Shown here piece by piece: positions 1 through 6,025 of a DNA stretch of 27,889 nt. The stretch is from a virus. The DNA lies in the IMG/VR virus record IMGVR_UViG_3300020182_003256, positions 1-27,889 of that record; one strand, written 5' to 3'. A program made the position numbers and the translations under genes. Under the pieces are notes generated by a model. That model searched no databases. It was not told where the DNA came from and saw nothing but the letters and a program-made list of their open reading frames with translations. Position 1 is the first letter of the stretch; each line of letters starts with the position of its first letter.

Positions 1-636
1 ATTACTCCTAATGCTGAAGAGCATATTGTGGAGATTGCACGTGTATCTAGTTCACGTAAGGATAAGAAGACTAATGCAGCAGGCCTTCTCAAATACCTTG
101 TACGCCACAAGCACTGGTCGCCGTTTGAACATAGTCACGCGACGTTCGAAATTGAAACTTCCAAAGCAATCGGAATCCAGCTCATCCGCCACCGTTCGTT
201 TTCTTTTCAAGAGTTTAGCCAACGATATCAAGATGTTAATAAAGTTGGATCCATTTTTGAACCCATCGAGCTTCGAGAACAATGCGAAGACAACAGACAA
301 AGCTCAACCAAAGTAGTTAATCCTATTATAAAGGGAGTAGACCTAAAAACCATTCAAACTACAGCTTTAAACGCTATCAACGGACTTTTAAATAACTCCC
401 ATATTCTTTATAATCAACTTTTAGAAGCGGGAGTTGCTAGGGAGCAAGCTAGAATGATTTTACCATTAACTACTACTACTAAAATTCAAATGACTGGATC
501 GATTCGTTCTTGGGTTCATTTTCTTGAATTAAGAGATGATGAGCACGCCCAAAAAGAAATACAACTAATAGCAAAAGAAATTAAAAAACAACTAAAAACA
601 AACCTTCCAGTAATATCGGAAGCCTTAAATTTTTAA
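1..636 (+). CDS. thyX: Flavin-dependent thymidylate synthase ThyX (5' end outside the window)
   Basis: ThyX makes dTMP from dUMP using methylene-tetrahydrofolate, FAD and NADPH. The ThyX signature is present as RHRSFSFQEFSQRY, which matches RHRxxSxxxxSxRY and binds FAD and dUMP. The reading frame is open from base 1: the first codons read ITPNAEEHIVEIARVSS, and the ARVS segment is typical of the ThyX N-terminal region, so the gene begins upstream. The GTG at 28 is an internal valine, not the start. About 211 codons are visible, close to the usual 210-250, so only a few residues are missing. The first ~300 bases are visibly richer in G and C and in C-ending codons than the rest of the gene and its neighbours, a possible recombination junction. 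It sits upstream of the modified-base genes and probably supplies thymidine for phage replication. Confidence 0.93.
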   Translation: MTPNAEEHIVEIARVSSSRKDKKTNAAGLLKYLVRHKHWSPFEHSHATFEIETSKAIGIQLIRHRSFSFQEFSQRYQDVNKVGSIFEPIELREQCEDNRQSSTKVVNPIIKGVDLKTIQTTALNAINGLLNNSHILYNQLLEAGVAREQARMILPLTTTTKIQMTGSIRSWVHFLELRDDEHAQKEIQLIAKEIKKQLKTNLPVISEALNF

Positions 637-637
637 A

Positions 638-817
638 ATGATAGAATTTTTTAAACATGCTTTAGGATTATGTGGTGAACATTGGCACCCAAACATTTTT
701 ACAATTATCTTAGGTGGGCTTGGATTATCCGCTCCATTTTCGTATATTAAATACAAATTAAACAGTTATGGCAATAAAAATAAGTCACGAAACACCCCTA
801 TGTCTATTAAACGATAG
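638..817 (+). CDS. Small single-span membrane protein, unknown function
   Basis: This 59-residue reading frame starts one base after the thyX stop (TAA A ATG) and ends with TAG at 815-817, overlapping the next gene by 50 bases in another frame. The protein begins MIEFFKHALGLCGEHWHPN and continues into a hydrophobic segment at about residues 19-34 (NIFTIILGGLGLSAPF), so it should cross or sit in the inner membrane. The CGEHWHPN stretch before the membrane segment resembles small phage proteins I have seen near replication genes, but I cannot name a family. Residues 33-38 (PFSYIK) are encoded by the same bases that form the TTTTCGTATATTAAA promoter-like box for the next gene, so the sequence probably carries two signals. 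The snug fit after thyX supports a real gene. Confidence 0.6.
   Translation: MIEFFKHALGLCGEHWHPNIFTIILGGLGLSAPFSYIKYKLNSYGNKNKSRNTPMSIKR
720..750 (+). promoter_or_regulatory. Bacteroidetes-type promoter, inside the small membrane-protein gene
   Basis: TTG at 720-722 (within CTTGG) is followed after exactly 20 bp by TATATTAA at 743-750, preceded by TTTTCG. The same spacing and boxes recur at 7513, 9434, 13351 and 15915. It would start RNA about 10-15 bases upstream of the ATG at 768 and drive the DpdA/queC/queD/queE run. It overlaps coding sequence, which lowers certainty, but the match to the intergenic copy at 7513-7544 is close. Confidence 0.5.
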
Positions 818-1559
818 TAGACGATTTAATGATTATGACTATTGTCTTCCCCATTTATTGGATGAAGAACCAGGTTATTTAGAATATTTTTTAGAATCTA
901 AAAGACAAGGTCGTTATATTATAATGGATAATTCTCTTCATGAATTAGGCGAAGCCTATAACCATGAACGTCTTGTATATTGGGTTAATGAATTAGAACC
1001 TAATGAATTTATAGTACCAGATGTTTGGGAAAATTGTGTAGAATCTATTCAAAATGCTGAAATATGGAATATTTATGATTTTCCTGAAGGAGTTGAGAAA
1101 GTTGCTGTAGTTCAAGCAAAAACAATTCATGAAGCTTCACAATGTGTTAAAGCTTATAAAAATTTAGGTTACGGTAAAATTTGTTTTTCATATGGGGCTT
1201 CTTATTATAATGATGTTTGTCCTCACCCAAATAAGGATTTAGGTAAAGCTTTAGGAAGACTTTATGTAATTTCAGCTTTAATGAAAATGGGAGATATTAA
1301 ACAAGATGATAGAATTCATTTATTAGGATGTGCTGTACCCCAAGAGTTTGGGTGGTATGAAGGTATTAATTGCATAGAATCAATTGATACATCAAACCCA
1401 GTTATGGCGACATTAGAAGATGTTCAATATAGAAATTATGGTTTATATCAAAAACCAAAAGCAAATATGAATGATTATTTTTATATGTTAAATGATCAAG
1501 TTGATTATGATCTTTTAACTTACAATTTAGATGTGTTTAAAATGATAAATAATTTATAA
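768..1559 (+). CDS. dpdA: DpdA-like transglycosylase (tRNA-guanine transglycosylase superfamily), candidate 7-deazaguanine DNA base exchanger
   Basis: The 263-residue protein looks like a short phage member of the tRNA-guanine transglycosylase/DpdA superfamily, which swaps a guanine base for a 7-deazaguanine without breaking the backbone. Supporting segments are MDNSLHELG (residues 53-61), VPD at 83-85, HLLGCAVPQEF (184-194) and IESIDTSNP (203-211). The aspartates D85 and D207 sit where the family has its conserved acid and its catalytic nucleophile; this placement is by eye. It lacks the C-terminal cysteine zinc site of bacterial TGT, as DpdA proteins commonly do. It heads a run containing queC, queD and queE, with folE nearby, so all steps to preQ0 are present. 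Context and motifs together favour a DNA-modifying DpdA over a tRNA enzyme. A promoter-like site lies just upstream. Confidence 0.68.
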   Translation: MAIKISHETPLCLLNDSRRFNDYDYCLPHLLDEEPGYLEYFLESKRQGRYIIMDNSLHELGEAYNHERLVYWVNELEPNEFIVPDVWENCVESIQNAEIWNIYDFPEGVEKVAVVQAKTIHEASQCVKAYKNLGYGKICFSYGASYYNDVCPHPNKDLGKALGRLYVISALMKMGDIKQDDRIHLLGCAVPQEFGWYEGINCIESIDTSNPVMATLEDVQYRNYGLYQKPKANMNDYFYMLNDQVDYDLLTYNLDVFKMINNL

Positions 1560-1560
1560 A

Positions 1561-1755
1561 ATGGCAAAACTAACAAGAAATGTAAATTACGCAAATTACA
1601 GATGGGAAGAATATGTGTTAACCGAAGAAGAATTAACACAGTGGAAAACGGGTGATGAAGATATCCAACAAGAGATTATAGATAATGCAGATTGGGATCT
1701 AGTAAGAGATAAACCAATTGATGATTACAGTGAACCAGAATTTATAGAAGAATAA
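1561..1755 (+). CDS. Small acidic protein, unknown
   Basis: I do not recognise this 64-residue protein. It starts one base after the DpdA-like stop (TAA ATG). After a basic N-terminus (MAKLTRNVNYANYRW) it is strongly acidic, with an EEELTQWKTGDEDIQQE segment and a tail ending EPEFIEE. No cysteines, membrane segment or known motif is visible. Conserved-looking tryptophans occur at about residues 15, 28 and 45. The tight spacing to both neighbours suggests co-translation within the deazaguanine run; no function is proposed. Confidence 0.7.
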   Translation: MAKLTRNVNYANYRWEEYVLTEEELTQWKTGDEDIQQEIIDNADWDLVRDKPIDDYSEPEFIEE

Positions 1756-1759
1756 AGAT

Positions 1760-1984
1760 ATGTTAAAAAAACAATCAATAAGGTCTAATCAGACCATTTT
1801 TATCAATAATAATGATAAATCAGCAAGTAAAGATGAAATTCTAGCACTTAGTGAATTTTGGACTGATAGAGAAGAAGGATTATTTCGAAAACTTCTTAAA
1901 CAAGGTGGAAGTACAAAAATACAAGGTACTCATTTTAAAGTGGTTGTTGAAGAAAAACAACTTAAATTACGTGACATGCAATAG
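1760..1984 (+). CDS. Small hypothetical protein upstream of queC
   Basis: This 74-residue protein is not recognised. It starts four bases after the preceding stop and ends with TAG at 1982-1984, overlapping by two bases the first arm of the pseudoknot in front of queC. The N-terminal third is polar (MLKKQSIRSNQTIFINNND). The middle (DEILALSEFWTDREEGLFRKLL) could form a helix, and the end (THFKVVVEEKQLKLRDMQ) could form short strands. There is no cysteine and no membrane segment. It probably belongs to the same message as the DpdA-like gene and queC. Confidence 0.68.
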   Translation: MLKKQSIRSNQTIFINNNDKSASKDEILALSEFWTDREEGLFRKLLKQGGSTKIQGTHFKVVVEEKQLKLRDMQ

Positions 1985-2016
1985 CGTTTGCCTATACGCT
2001 TAAAATACCTGGCAAA
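1983..2016 (+). promoter_or_regulatory. Candidate H-type pseudoknot in the queC leader (possible preQ1/preQ0-sensing element)
   Basis: AGCGT (1983-1987) pairs perfectly with ACGCT (1996-2000), leaving an 8-base loop. TTGCC in that loop (1988-1992) pairs perfectly with GGCAA downstream (2011-2015), across an A-rich linker TAAAATACCT. That is an H-type pseudoknot, the topology of the compact preQ1-I riboswitches, and it sits 15 bases before the queC start. The primary sequence does not clearly match the known preQ1-I consensus, so the ligand is inference from topology and position only. TATAAATA at 2017-2024 equals the T4 late-promoter box but may be chance in AT-rich DNA. Confidence 0.4.
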
Positions 2017-2031
2017 TATAAATAAATAAAA

Positions 2032-2904
2032 ATGACACAATTGGAATTAAATTTTAAGGACTCACGACGTCCGAAACACGCAGTAGTATCACTTTCAGGT
2101 GGTATGGATTCAAGTACATTATTGCTTAAATGTCTTGATAAATTTGAAACAGTAACAGCTTTATCCTTTGACTATGGTCAAAAACATAAGGTTGAACTAA
2201 AAAGAGCAAGAGCATTAGTTGATTATTTAAATAGACAATGTACTGACAATAATTGTTATGGTGGTTGTAGAATTAAATATCAGGTTATTAAATTAGATGG
2301 ATTAGTTGATTTACTAGATTCAGCATTAGTTGAAGGTGGTGAAGAAGTACCAGAAGGGCATTACGCAGCTGAAAATATGAAAGCTACTGTAGTACCTAAT
2401 AGAAATAAAATATTTGCTTCTATAACTCAGGCAGTTGCTTTATCAGTAGCAAATAGAACAGAAGAAGGAACATCAATTGCTTTAGGAATTCATGCCGGGG
2501 ATCATGATATTTACCCTGATTGTAGACAAGAATTTAGAGATGCTGATGATCATGCTTTTAGAGAAGGTAATTGGGATGCTGAAAGAGTAGGTTATTATAC
2601 TCCTTATCTTAAAGGTGATAAATTTACTATTCTTCAAGATGGAGAAGTATTATGTGAAAAATTAGGTATTGATTTTGATGAAGTTTATGCTAGAACAAAC
2701 ACTTCATATAAACCAACACCTGAAGGGTGGTCTGATTACAAATCAGCATCATCTGTAGAACGTATTGAAGCGTTCATTAAATTAGGAAGACCTGATCCAG
2801 TACAATATGCCGATGAAACAGGTCCTGTTGATTATGAAACGGCAAGAATATATGTTGAACAAGTTCTTTCAGAATACGAAAAAGAACAATTAAAAATTAA
2901 ATAA
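2032..2904 (+). CDS. queC: QueC-like 7-cyano-7-deazaguanine synthase, lacking the usual zinc cysteines
   Basis: QueC converts 7-carboxy-7-deazaguanine to preQ0, using ATP and ammonia through the amide. The 290-residue protein has the PP-loop SGGMDSS (22-28), FDYGQKH (46-52), VVPNRNKIF and a YPDCRQEF segment, all typical of QueC. The usual C-terminal zinc site, roughly SCY followed by CGxCxSC, is missing: the aligned stretch reads TNTSY (222-226) and SDYKSASS (234-241), so the four cysteine positions are S225, D235, S238 and S241. An insertion near residues 70-79 instead carries C70, C75 and C79, which could form a different metal site. The protein is longer than the common 220-240 residues. 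It may complete preQ0 or stop at the amide intermediate. A candidate RNA pseudoknot lies in its leader. Confidence 0.9.
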   Translation: MTQLELNFKDSRRPKHAVVSLSGGMDSSTLLLKCLDKFETVTALSFDYGQKHKVELKRARALVDYLNRQCTDNNCYGGCRIKYQVIKLDGLVDLLDSALVEGGEEVPEGHYAAENMKATVVPNRNKIFASITQAVALSVANRTEEGTSIALGIHAGDHDIYPDCRQEFRDADDHAFREGNWDAERVGYYTPYLKGDKFTILQDGEVLCEKLGIDFDEVYARTNTSYKPTPEGWSDYKSASSVERIEAFIKLGRPDPVQYADETGPVDYETARIYVEQVLSEYEKEQLKIK

Positions 2905-2905
2905 A

Positions 2906-3127
2906 ATGGAAAATAAAGAATTAAATAAAGAAGTAGATAAAATAGTTAACCAATTAGCAGGTGCTAATATAAAAGAATTACCTGATGCTTACATGCACCA
3001 AAAAATCAGTTTTATTAAATCTGGTGTAAGAATTTTAGGTTATTGTTTTATCCCATTTAGCTTGGGTTGGGCAACTGCTTTTCTTATATTGAGTGAAGTA
3101 ATAGGTATAATCGAAGAATTAGTATAA
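2906..3127 (+). CDS. Small membrane protein, unknown
   Basis: This 73-residue protein starts one base after the queC stop (TAA A ATG). The first 30 residues are polar and helical-looking (KELNKEVDKIVNQLAGANIKE). Residues ~38-70 are hydrophobic (VRILGYCFIPFSLGWATAF, then LILSEVIGIIEELV), enough for one long or two short membrane spans. I do not recognise a family. It lies between queC and the thioredoxin gene in one apparent message. Confidence 0.68.
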   Translation: MENKELNKEVDKIVNQLAGANIKELPDAYMHQKISFIKSGVRILGYCFIPFSLGWATAFLILSEVIGIIEELV

Positions 3128-3143
3128 ATTAAATAAATAAAAA

Positions 3144-3401
3144 ATGAATAGAGGAATTTTGTATTTCAGCGCACCATGGTGCGGACCTTGTAAAGTAATG
3201 TCTCCTTTGATGGAACAAATGGAAAAACAAGGAAAAATTAAGATGAAAAAAATTAATGTTGATTATGATGCTTCAATGCCTCAAAAATATAACATTAAAA
3301 GTGTACCTACTATGGTCTTAACAGATTTAGATGGTAATGAAATTAAAAGAACAACAGGAAATATGTCTGAGGTTCAAATAATGGAGTTTTACAATGGGTA
3401 A
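3144..3401 (+). CDS. Thioredoxin-like redox protein (WCGPC)
   Basis: This 85-residue cytoplasmic thioredoxin-fold protein carries the active site APWCGPCK at about residues 10-17 and the cis-proline loop SVPTMVL at about 53-59. It is shorter than cellular thioredoxin (~105-110) because the N-terminal strand and helix are missing, as in other phage mini-thioredoxins. Phage versions usually reduce ribonucleotide reductase or assist a replication protein; the window shows no reductase gene, so the partner is unknown. The final codons (ACA ATG GGT AA...) contain an ATG at 3394 that appears to be the original start of queD, overlapping this stop by eight bases. Confidence 0.9.
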   Translation: MNRGILYFSAPWCGPCKVMSPLMEQMEKQGKIKMKKINVDYDASMPQKYNIKSVPTMVLTDLDGNEIKRTTGNMSEVQIMEFYNG

Positions 3402-3436
3402 ATTTTCATAGTAAAGTATTTGACGGGTTTAGTACA
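3394..3436 (+). other. queD: Displaced 5' end of queD: one-base frame break after codon 4
   Basis: ATG at 3394 reads MGKFS and then TAG (3409-3411). If one T of the TTTT run at 3403-3406 is skipped, translation continues HSKVFDGFST directly into the queD frame before FRQW. KVFDGFSTVFRQW resembles the expected N-terminal strand of QueD relatives in front of the THCRFLHGY motif. The ATG overlaps the thioredoxin stop by 8 bases, typical of this genome. This may be programmed +1 slippage at TTT TCA, a real mutation or a sequence error. Confidence 0.6.
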
Positions 3437-3856
3437 GTGTTTCGTCAATGGAAAGCTGAAGATACACATTGTAGATTTTTACATGGATATGGTATTAGTT
3501 TCAAAGTATATTTTGAAGGTGATTTAGATGATAGAAACTGGGTTTGGGATTTTGGTGGTATGAAGCGTGCTAAAACCCAAATTGAGGGTAAATCACCTAA
3601 GGAATGGATGGATTATATGTTTGACCATACTGTTATCATTGCAGAAGATGACCCAGGTATGAAAGGTTGGGAAACTATGAATCAACTAGGAGTAATTCAA
3701 TTAAGAGTAATTGAAGCTACAGGTGCAGAAAAATTTGCAGAATATATTTATAATAAGCTCAATGATTTTGTATTTGAAGAAACAGATAATAGAGTTAGAG
3801 TAACAAAAGTTAAATTTATGGAGCATGGAAAAAATGCTGCATATTATAGTGAATAA
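3437..3856 (+). CDS. queD: QueD-like 6-carboxy-tetrahydropterin synthase
   Basis: QueD converts the FolE product, dihydroneopterin triphosphate, to 6-carboxy-5,6,7,8-tetrahydropterin, the second step to preQ0. Numbered from the GTG at 3437, the 139 residues include THCRFLHGYG (10-19). H11 and H16 fit zinc ligands and C12 the catalytic cysteine of the C-x-x-x-H-G-H/Y family motif. VWDFGGMKRAK (36-46) and MFDHTVII (61-68) match the usual DFG/DHxxLN segments, and a glutamate lies in the C-terminal KFMEHGKNAAYY segment. GTG is the first usable start in this frame, but it cuts off the first strand. The true start is probably ATG 3394, giving about 153 residues if the frame break there is bridged. 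The gene sits between thioredoxin and queE. Confidence 0.85.
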   Translation: MFRQWKAEDTHCRFLHGYGISFKVYFEGDLDDRNWVWDFGGMKRAKTQIEGKSPKEWMDYMFDHTVIIAEDDPGMKGWETMNQLGVIQLRVIEATGAEKFAEYIYNKLNDFVFEETDNRVRVTKVKFMEHGKNAAYYSE

Positions 3857-3877
3857 AAAACCACTTAAAAAAATTGT

Positions 3878-4654
3878 ATGTTAAAAAGAATAGAAGATTA
3901 TAATAAAAATCTACCTGTTGTAGAAATTTATACAGCAGTTCAGTCAGAAGGATCAAGAGCAGGTTACCCAACAGTAGTTATTAGAACAACAGGTTGTACT
4001 CATCGATGTTATTTTGGAGAAGGTGGTTGGTGTGACTCTTGGTATACTAGTATTCATCCTGAAAAAGGACATTTTAATTTCAAAGACATTATTGAAATGT
4101 ATGAGAAAAATCCTCATATAAAAGAAATGATGTTAACTGGAGGCTCACCTACTATGCATCCTGCTTTGGTAAATGAATTAACACATTTTGCACATGAAAA
4201 TGATATTTTTATTACTATCGAAACTGAGGGATCTCATTTCCTCCCCACAGACTATCCTATTAATTTATTATCTATTAGCCCTAAGTTTAGTAATTCTGTA
4301 CCAGTTGTAGGTGTTTTAACTCCCCAAGGTAAAGAAACGGATGAAAAAATGATTAAAACTCATAATAGGCTTAGACTTAATTATGATGCAATGAAACAAT
4401 CAATTGAATATCATTCTGATTATCATATCAAACCAGTATGGGACGGTAAGGATGAAGGAGCATTAGCTGAGATTATGGAATGTATTAAAACATTAGAAGT
4501 ACCTCAACATAAAGTATGGTTTATGCCTGCTGGAGATTCAAGAGAAGCATTATTTAAGTCATACCCAGTATTATTTGATTGGGTTAGGGACAATGGTTAT
4601 AGAATGACATGGAGACCTCACATTATTGCCTTTGAAGACAAAAGAGAAGTATAA
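3878..4654 (+). CDS. queE: QueE-like 7-carboxy-7-deazaguanine synthase (radical SAM)
   Basis: QueE uses an iron-sulfur cluster and S-adenosylmethionine to rearrange carboxy-tetrahydropterin to 7-carboxy-7-deazaguanine. The 258-residue protein has the QueE opening EIYTAVQSEGSRAGYPTVVI. It is followed by C40, C44 and C52, the only clustered cysteines, giving an unusual C-x3-C-x7-C spacing instead of the radical-SAM C-x3-C-x2-C. The SAM-binding GGEP-type motif appears as TGGSPTMHP, and later come IETEGSHF and SISPKFSN, both seen in the QueE family. It follows queD and is followed by a small overlapping gene. Together with FolE, QueD and QueC it completes the preQ0 route. Confidence 0.9.
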   Translation: MLKRIEDYNKNLPVVEIYTAVQSEGSRAGYPTVVIRTTGCTHRCYFGEGGWCDSWYTSIHPEKGHFNFKDIIEMYEKNPHIKEMMLTGGSPTMHPALVNELTHFAHENDIFITIETEGSHFLPTDYPINLLSISPKFSNSVPVVGVLTPQGKETDEKMIKTHNRLRLNYDAMKQSIEYHSDYHIKPVWDGKDEGALAEIMECIKTLEVPQHKVWFMPAGDSREALFKSYPVLFDWVRDNGYRMTWRPHIIAFEDKREV

Positions 4655-4788
4655 TGTCTAAAGAAGAAGCACTTGAAATACTGGAAGAAATATCAGAAAA
4701 TGTTAGTGTTTGTTGTGCTATAACAATGGAACCAGATGAAGTTTTACTATTAATAGATAAATTAAAGAAATACTTAGAAAATGTATAA
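4654..4788 (+). CDS. 44-residue acidic protein, unknown
   Basis: The ATG at 4654 shares its A with the queE stop (TAATG). The frame runs to TAA at 4786-4788, overlapping the nuclease start by eight bases. The product begins MSKEEALEILEEISENVSVC and ends LIDKLKKYLENV: two amphipathic helices around a central CC pair (residues 20-21). The perfect stop/start overlaps at both ends argue for a real gene. No family recognised. Confidence 0.55.
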   Translation: MSKEEALEILEEISENVSVCCAITMEPDEVLLLIDKLKKYLENV

Positions 4789-5119
4789 ATACAATGCAAA
4801 ATTAGATAGAGTTGTTGATGGAGATACTGTTGATGCCCTTGTAGATTTAGGATTTAATACTTGGAAAAAAGTAAGAATTAGAATGGTAGGGATGAATGCC
4901 CCAGAGTCAAGAACTAGAGATTTAGAAGAAAAAGCAAGAGGAATTGCTGCTAAAATTAGATTAGAAGAATTACTAGAAAAAGGATCATTTATTTTAGAAT
5001 CTCAAGGTGTAGGTAAATACGGTAGATGTTTAGGAATTATATTTGTTAATGAAGTAAATGTAAATAAACAATTAATAACTGAAGGACATGCTGTAGAGTA
5101 TAATGGAGGGAAAAGATAA
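4781..5119 (+). CDS. Staphylococcal-nuclease-fold (thermonuclease-like) protein
   Basis: This 112-residue SNase-domain protein covers nearly the whole length. RVVDGDTVDALVDLGF (residues ~10-25) gives the calcium-binding aspartates, RIRMVGMNAPES holds the first catalytic arginine and the glutamate, and GKYGRCLG holds the second catalytic arginine. VNKQLITEGHAVEY is the usual closing segment. There is no signal peptide, so it acts in the cytoplasm, perhaps degrading host DNA or RNA during infection. If phage DNA carries deazaguanine, selectivity for unmodified DNA is possible but not shown. It overlaps the preceding small gene by eight bases. Confidence 0.9.
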   Translation: MYKYNAKLDRVVDGDTVDALVDLGFNTWKKVRIRMVGMNAPESRTRDLEEKARGIAAKIRLEELLEKGSFILESQGVGKYGRCLGIIFVNEVNVNKQLITEGHAVEYNGGKR

Positions 5120-5120
5120 A

Positions 5121-5507
5121 ATGCATTATATAACCCAACACCCAATTAAAAAATCAGATTTAGGATTCCATGGAAATTTATTTGGAGGAAAATTACTAGC
5201 TTGGTTAGATGCAGCAGCTGCTTCTTATGCTTCTGAGTTTTGTGATACCCCACGAATGGTAACTAAGAGTATAGATAAATGCATTTTTAATAAACCTGCT
5301 AAAGAAGGTCAGTTATTAAAAATATATGGTGATGTAAAAAAAATTGGAACTACTTCTTTAACATTATATATGGAAGCACGTTCACATAATGTTTATAATG
5401 GAAAGCAAAATGTTATTTTAGCAACAAATATTACATTTGTTAGAATAGATGAAATGGGAGATGCTATCCCAATATCAGATAGAGTTAAATCAAAATTAAA
5501 AATATGA
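5121..5507 (+). CDS. Hotdog-fold acyl-CoA thioesterase (YciA/BFIT type)
   Basis: The protein (128 residues from the ATG at 5121) starts MHYITQHPIKKSDLG and contains GNLFGGKLLAWLDAAAA, the helix-entry motif of hexameric hotdog acyl-CoA thioesterases, with the catalytic aspartate in WLDAA. VTKSIDKCIFNKPAKEGQ and LATNITFVRID are the following strands. I chose 5121 over the in-frame ATG at 5103 because a GGAGG lies ~11 bases upstream (5105-5109) and family members start close to this point; 5103 would add MEGKDK. An acyl-CoA hydrolase is uncommon in a lytic phage. It could alter host lipid or CoA pools or the acylation of a surface molecule. It is followed by a four-base ATGA overlap with the next gene. 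Confidence 0.85.
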   Translation: MHYITQHPIKKSDLGFHGNLFGGKLLAWLDAAAASYASEFCDTPRMVTKSIDKCIFNKPAKEGQLLKIYGDVKKIGTTSLTLYMEARSHNVYNGKQNVILATNITFVRIDEMGDAIPISDRVKSKLKI

Positions 5508-6007
5508 ATCAATTAATTAGTGCTAAAGATATAGATATCCAAACAAAAATAGTTGCAAAACAAATATCAGATGAACATAAAGGTGATAAAACTCCTGTAG
5601 TAATGGTTGGGTTACTTAATGGTTGTTTTGCGTTTTATGCTGATTTAGTACGGGCTATGCCAATTGATGTGGAATGTGATTTTATGCGCGTTAAATCGTA
5701 TATAAATCGTAAACAAGGCGATATAGTTATTGCTAAAGACCTTGAGACTCCTATTAAAGGTAAGCATGTTTATATTGTAGATGACATTTATGACACTGGA
5801 AATACTATGAAAGTTGTTATTGATTATTTAAATGTTAAAAAACCAGCTTCTATTTCAATTGTAAGTTTAGTTACTAGAAAATCATCCCCAACACCTCCAG
5901 TTAAAATGTTTAATGCTTTTAAGATTGATAATGAGTGGTTAGTTGGATTTGGGATGGATAATGAAAAAGGTTATTTAAGAAATTTACCTGCTATTTATTC
6001 TCTATAA
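5504..6007 (+). CDS. Purine phosphoribosyltransferase (hypoxanthine/guanine type)
   Basis: Type-I phosphoribosyltransferases join a free base to PRPP. The PRPP-binding loop VYIVDDIYDTGNTM (residues ~85-98) is clear, preceded by MVGLLNGCFAFYADLVRAM (PPi loop region) and DFMRVKSY, in the order of hypoxanthine-guanine PRTs. The length, 167, is typical. It starts with an ATGA overlap on the thioesterase stop. Next to a deazaguanine pathway it could salvage host guanine or hypoxanthine for dGTP or GTP (the FolE substrate), or conceivably handle a deazapurine base. The base specificity cannot be read from sequence alone. Confidence 0.88.
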   Translation: MNQLISAKDIDIQTKIVAKQISDEHKGDKTPVVMVGLLNGCFAFYADLVRAMPIDVECDFMRVKSYINRKQGDIVIAKDLETPIKGKHVYIVDDIYDTGNTMKVVIDYLNVKKPASISIVSLVTRKSSPTPPVKMFNAFKIDNEWLVGFGMDNEKGYLRNLPAIYSL

Positions 6008-6025
6008 TATTTATAATAAAATACT

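Noticed and set aside
28-30. GTG as the thyX start
   Set aside because: The frame is open to base 1 and the codons before it encode the conserved ThyX N-terminal stretch, so the gene is cut by the window edge.
2017-2024. TATAAATA, identical to the T4 late promoter (also at 13385-13392)
   Set aside because: Only two good copies in very AT-rich DNA, not placed before the virion genes, and one lies in the start region of a better promoter.
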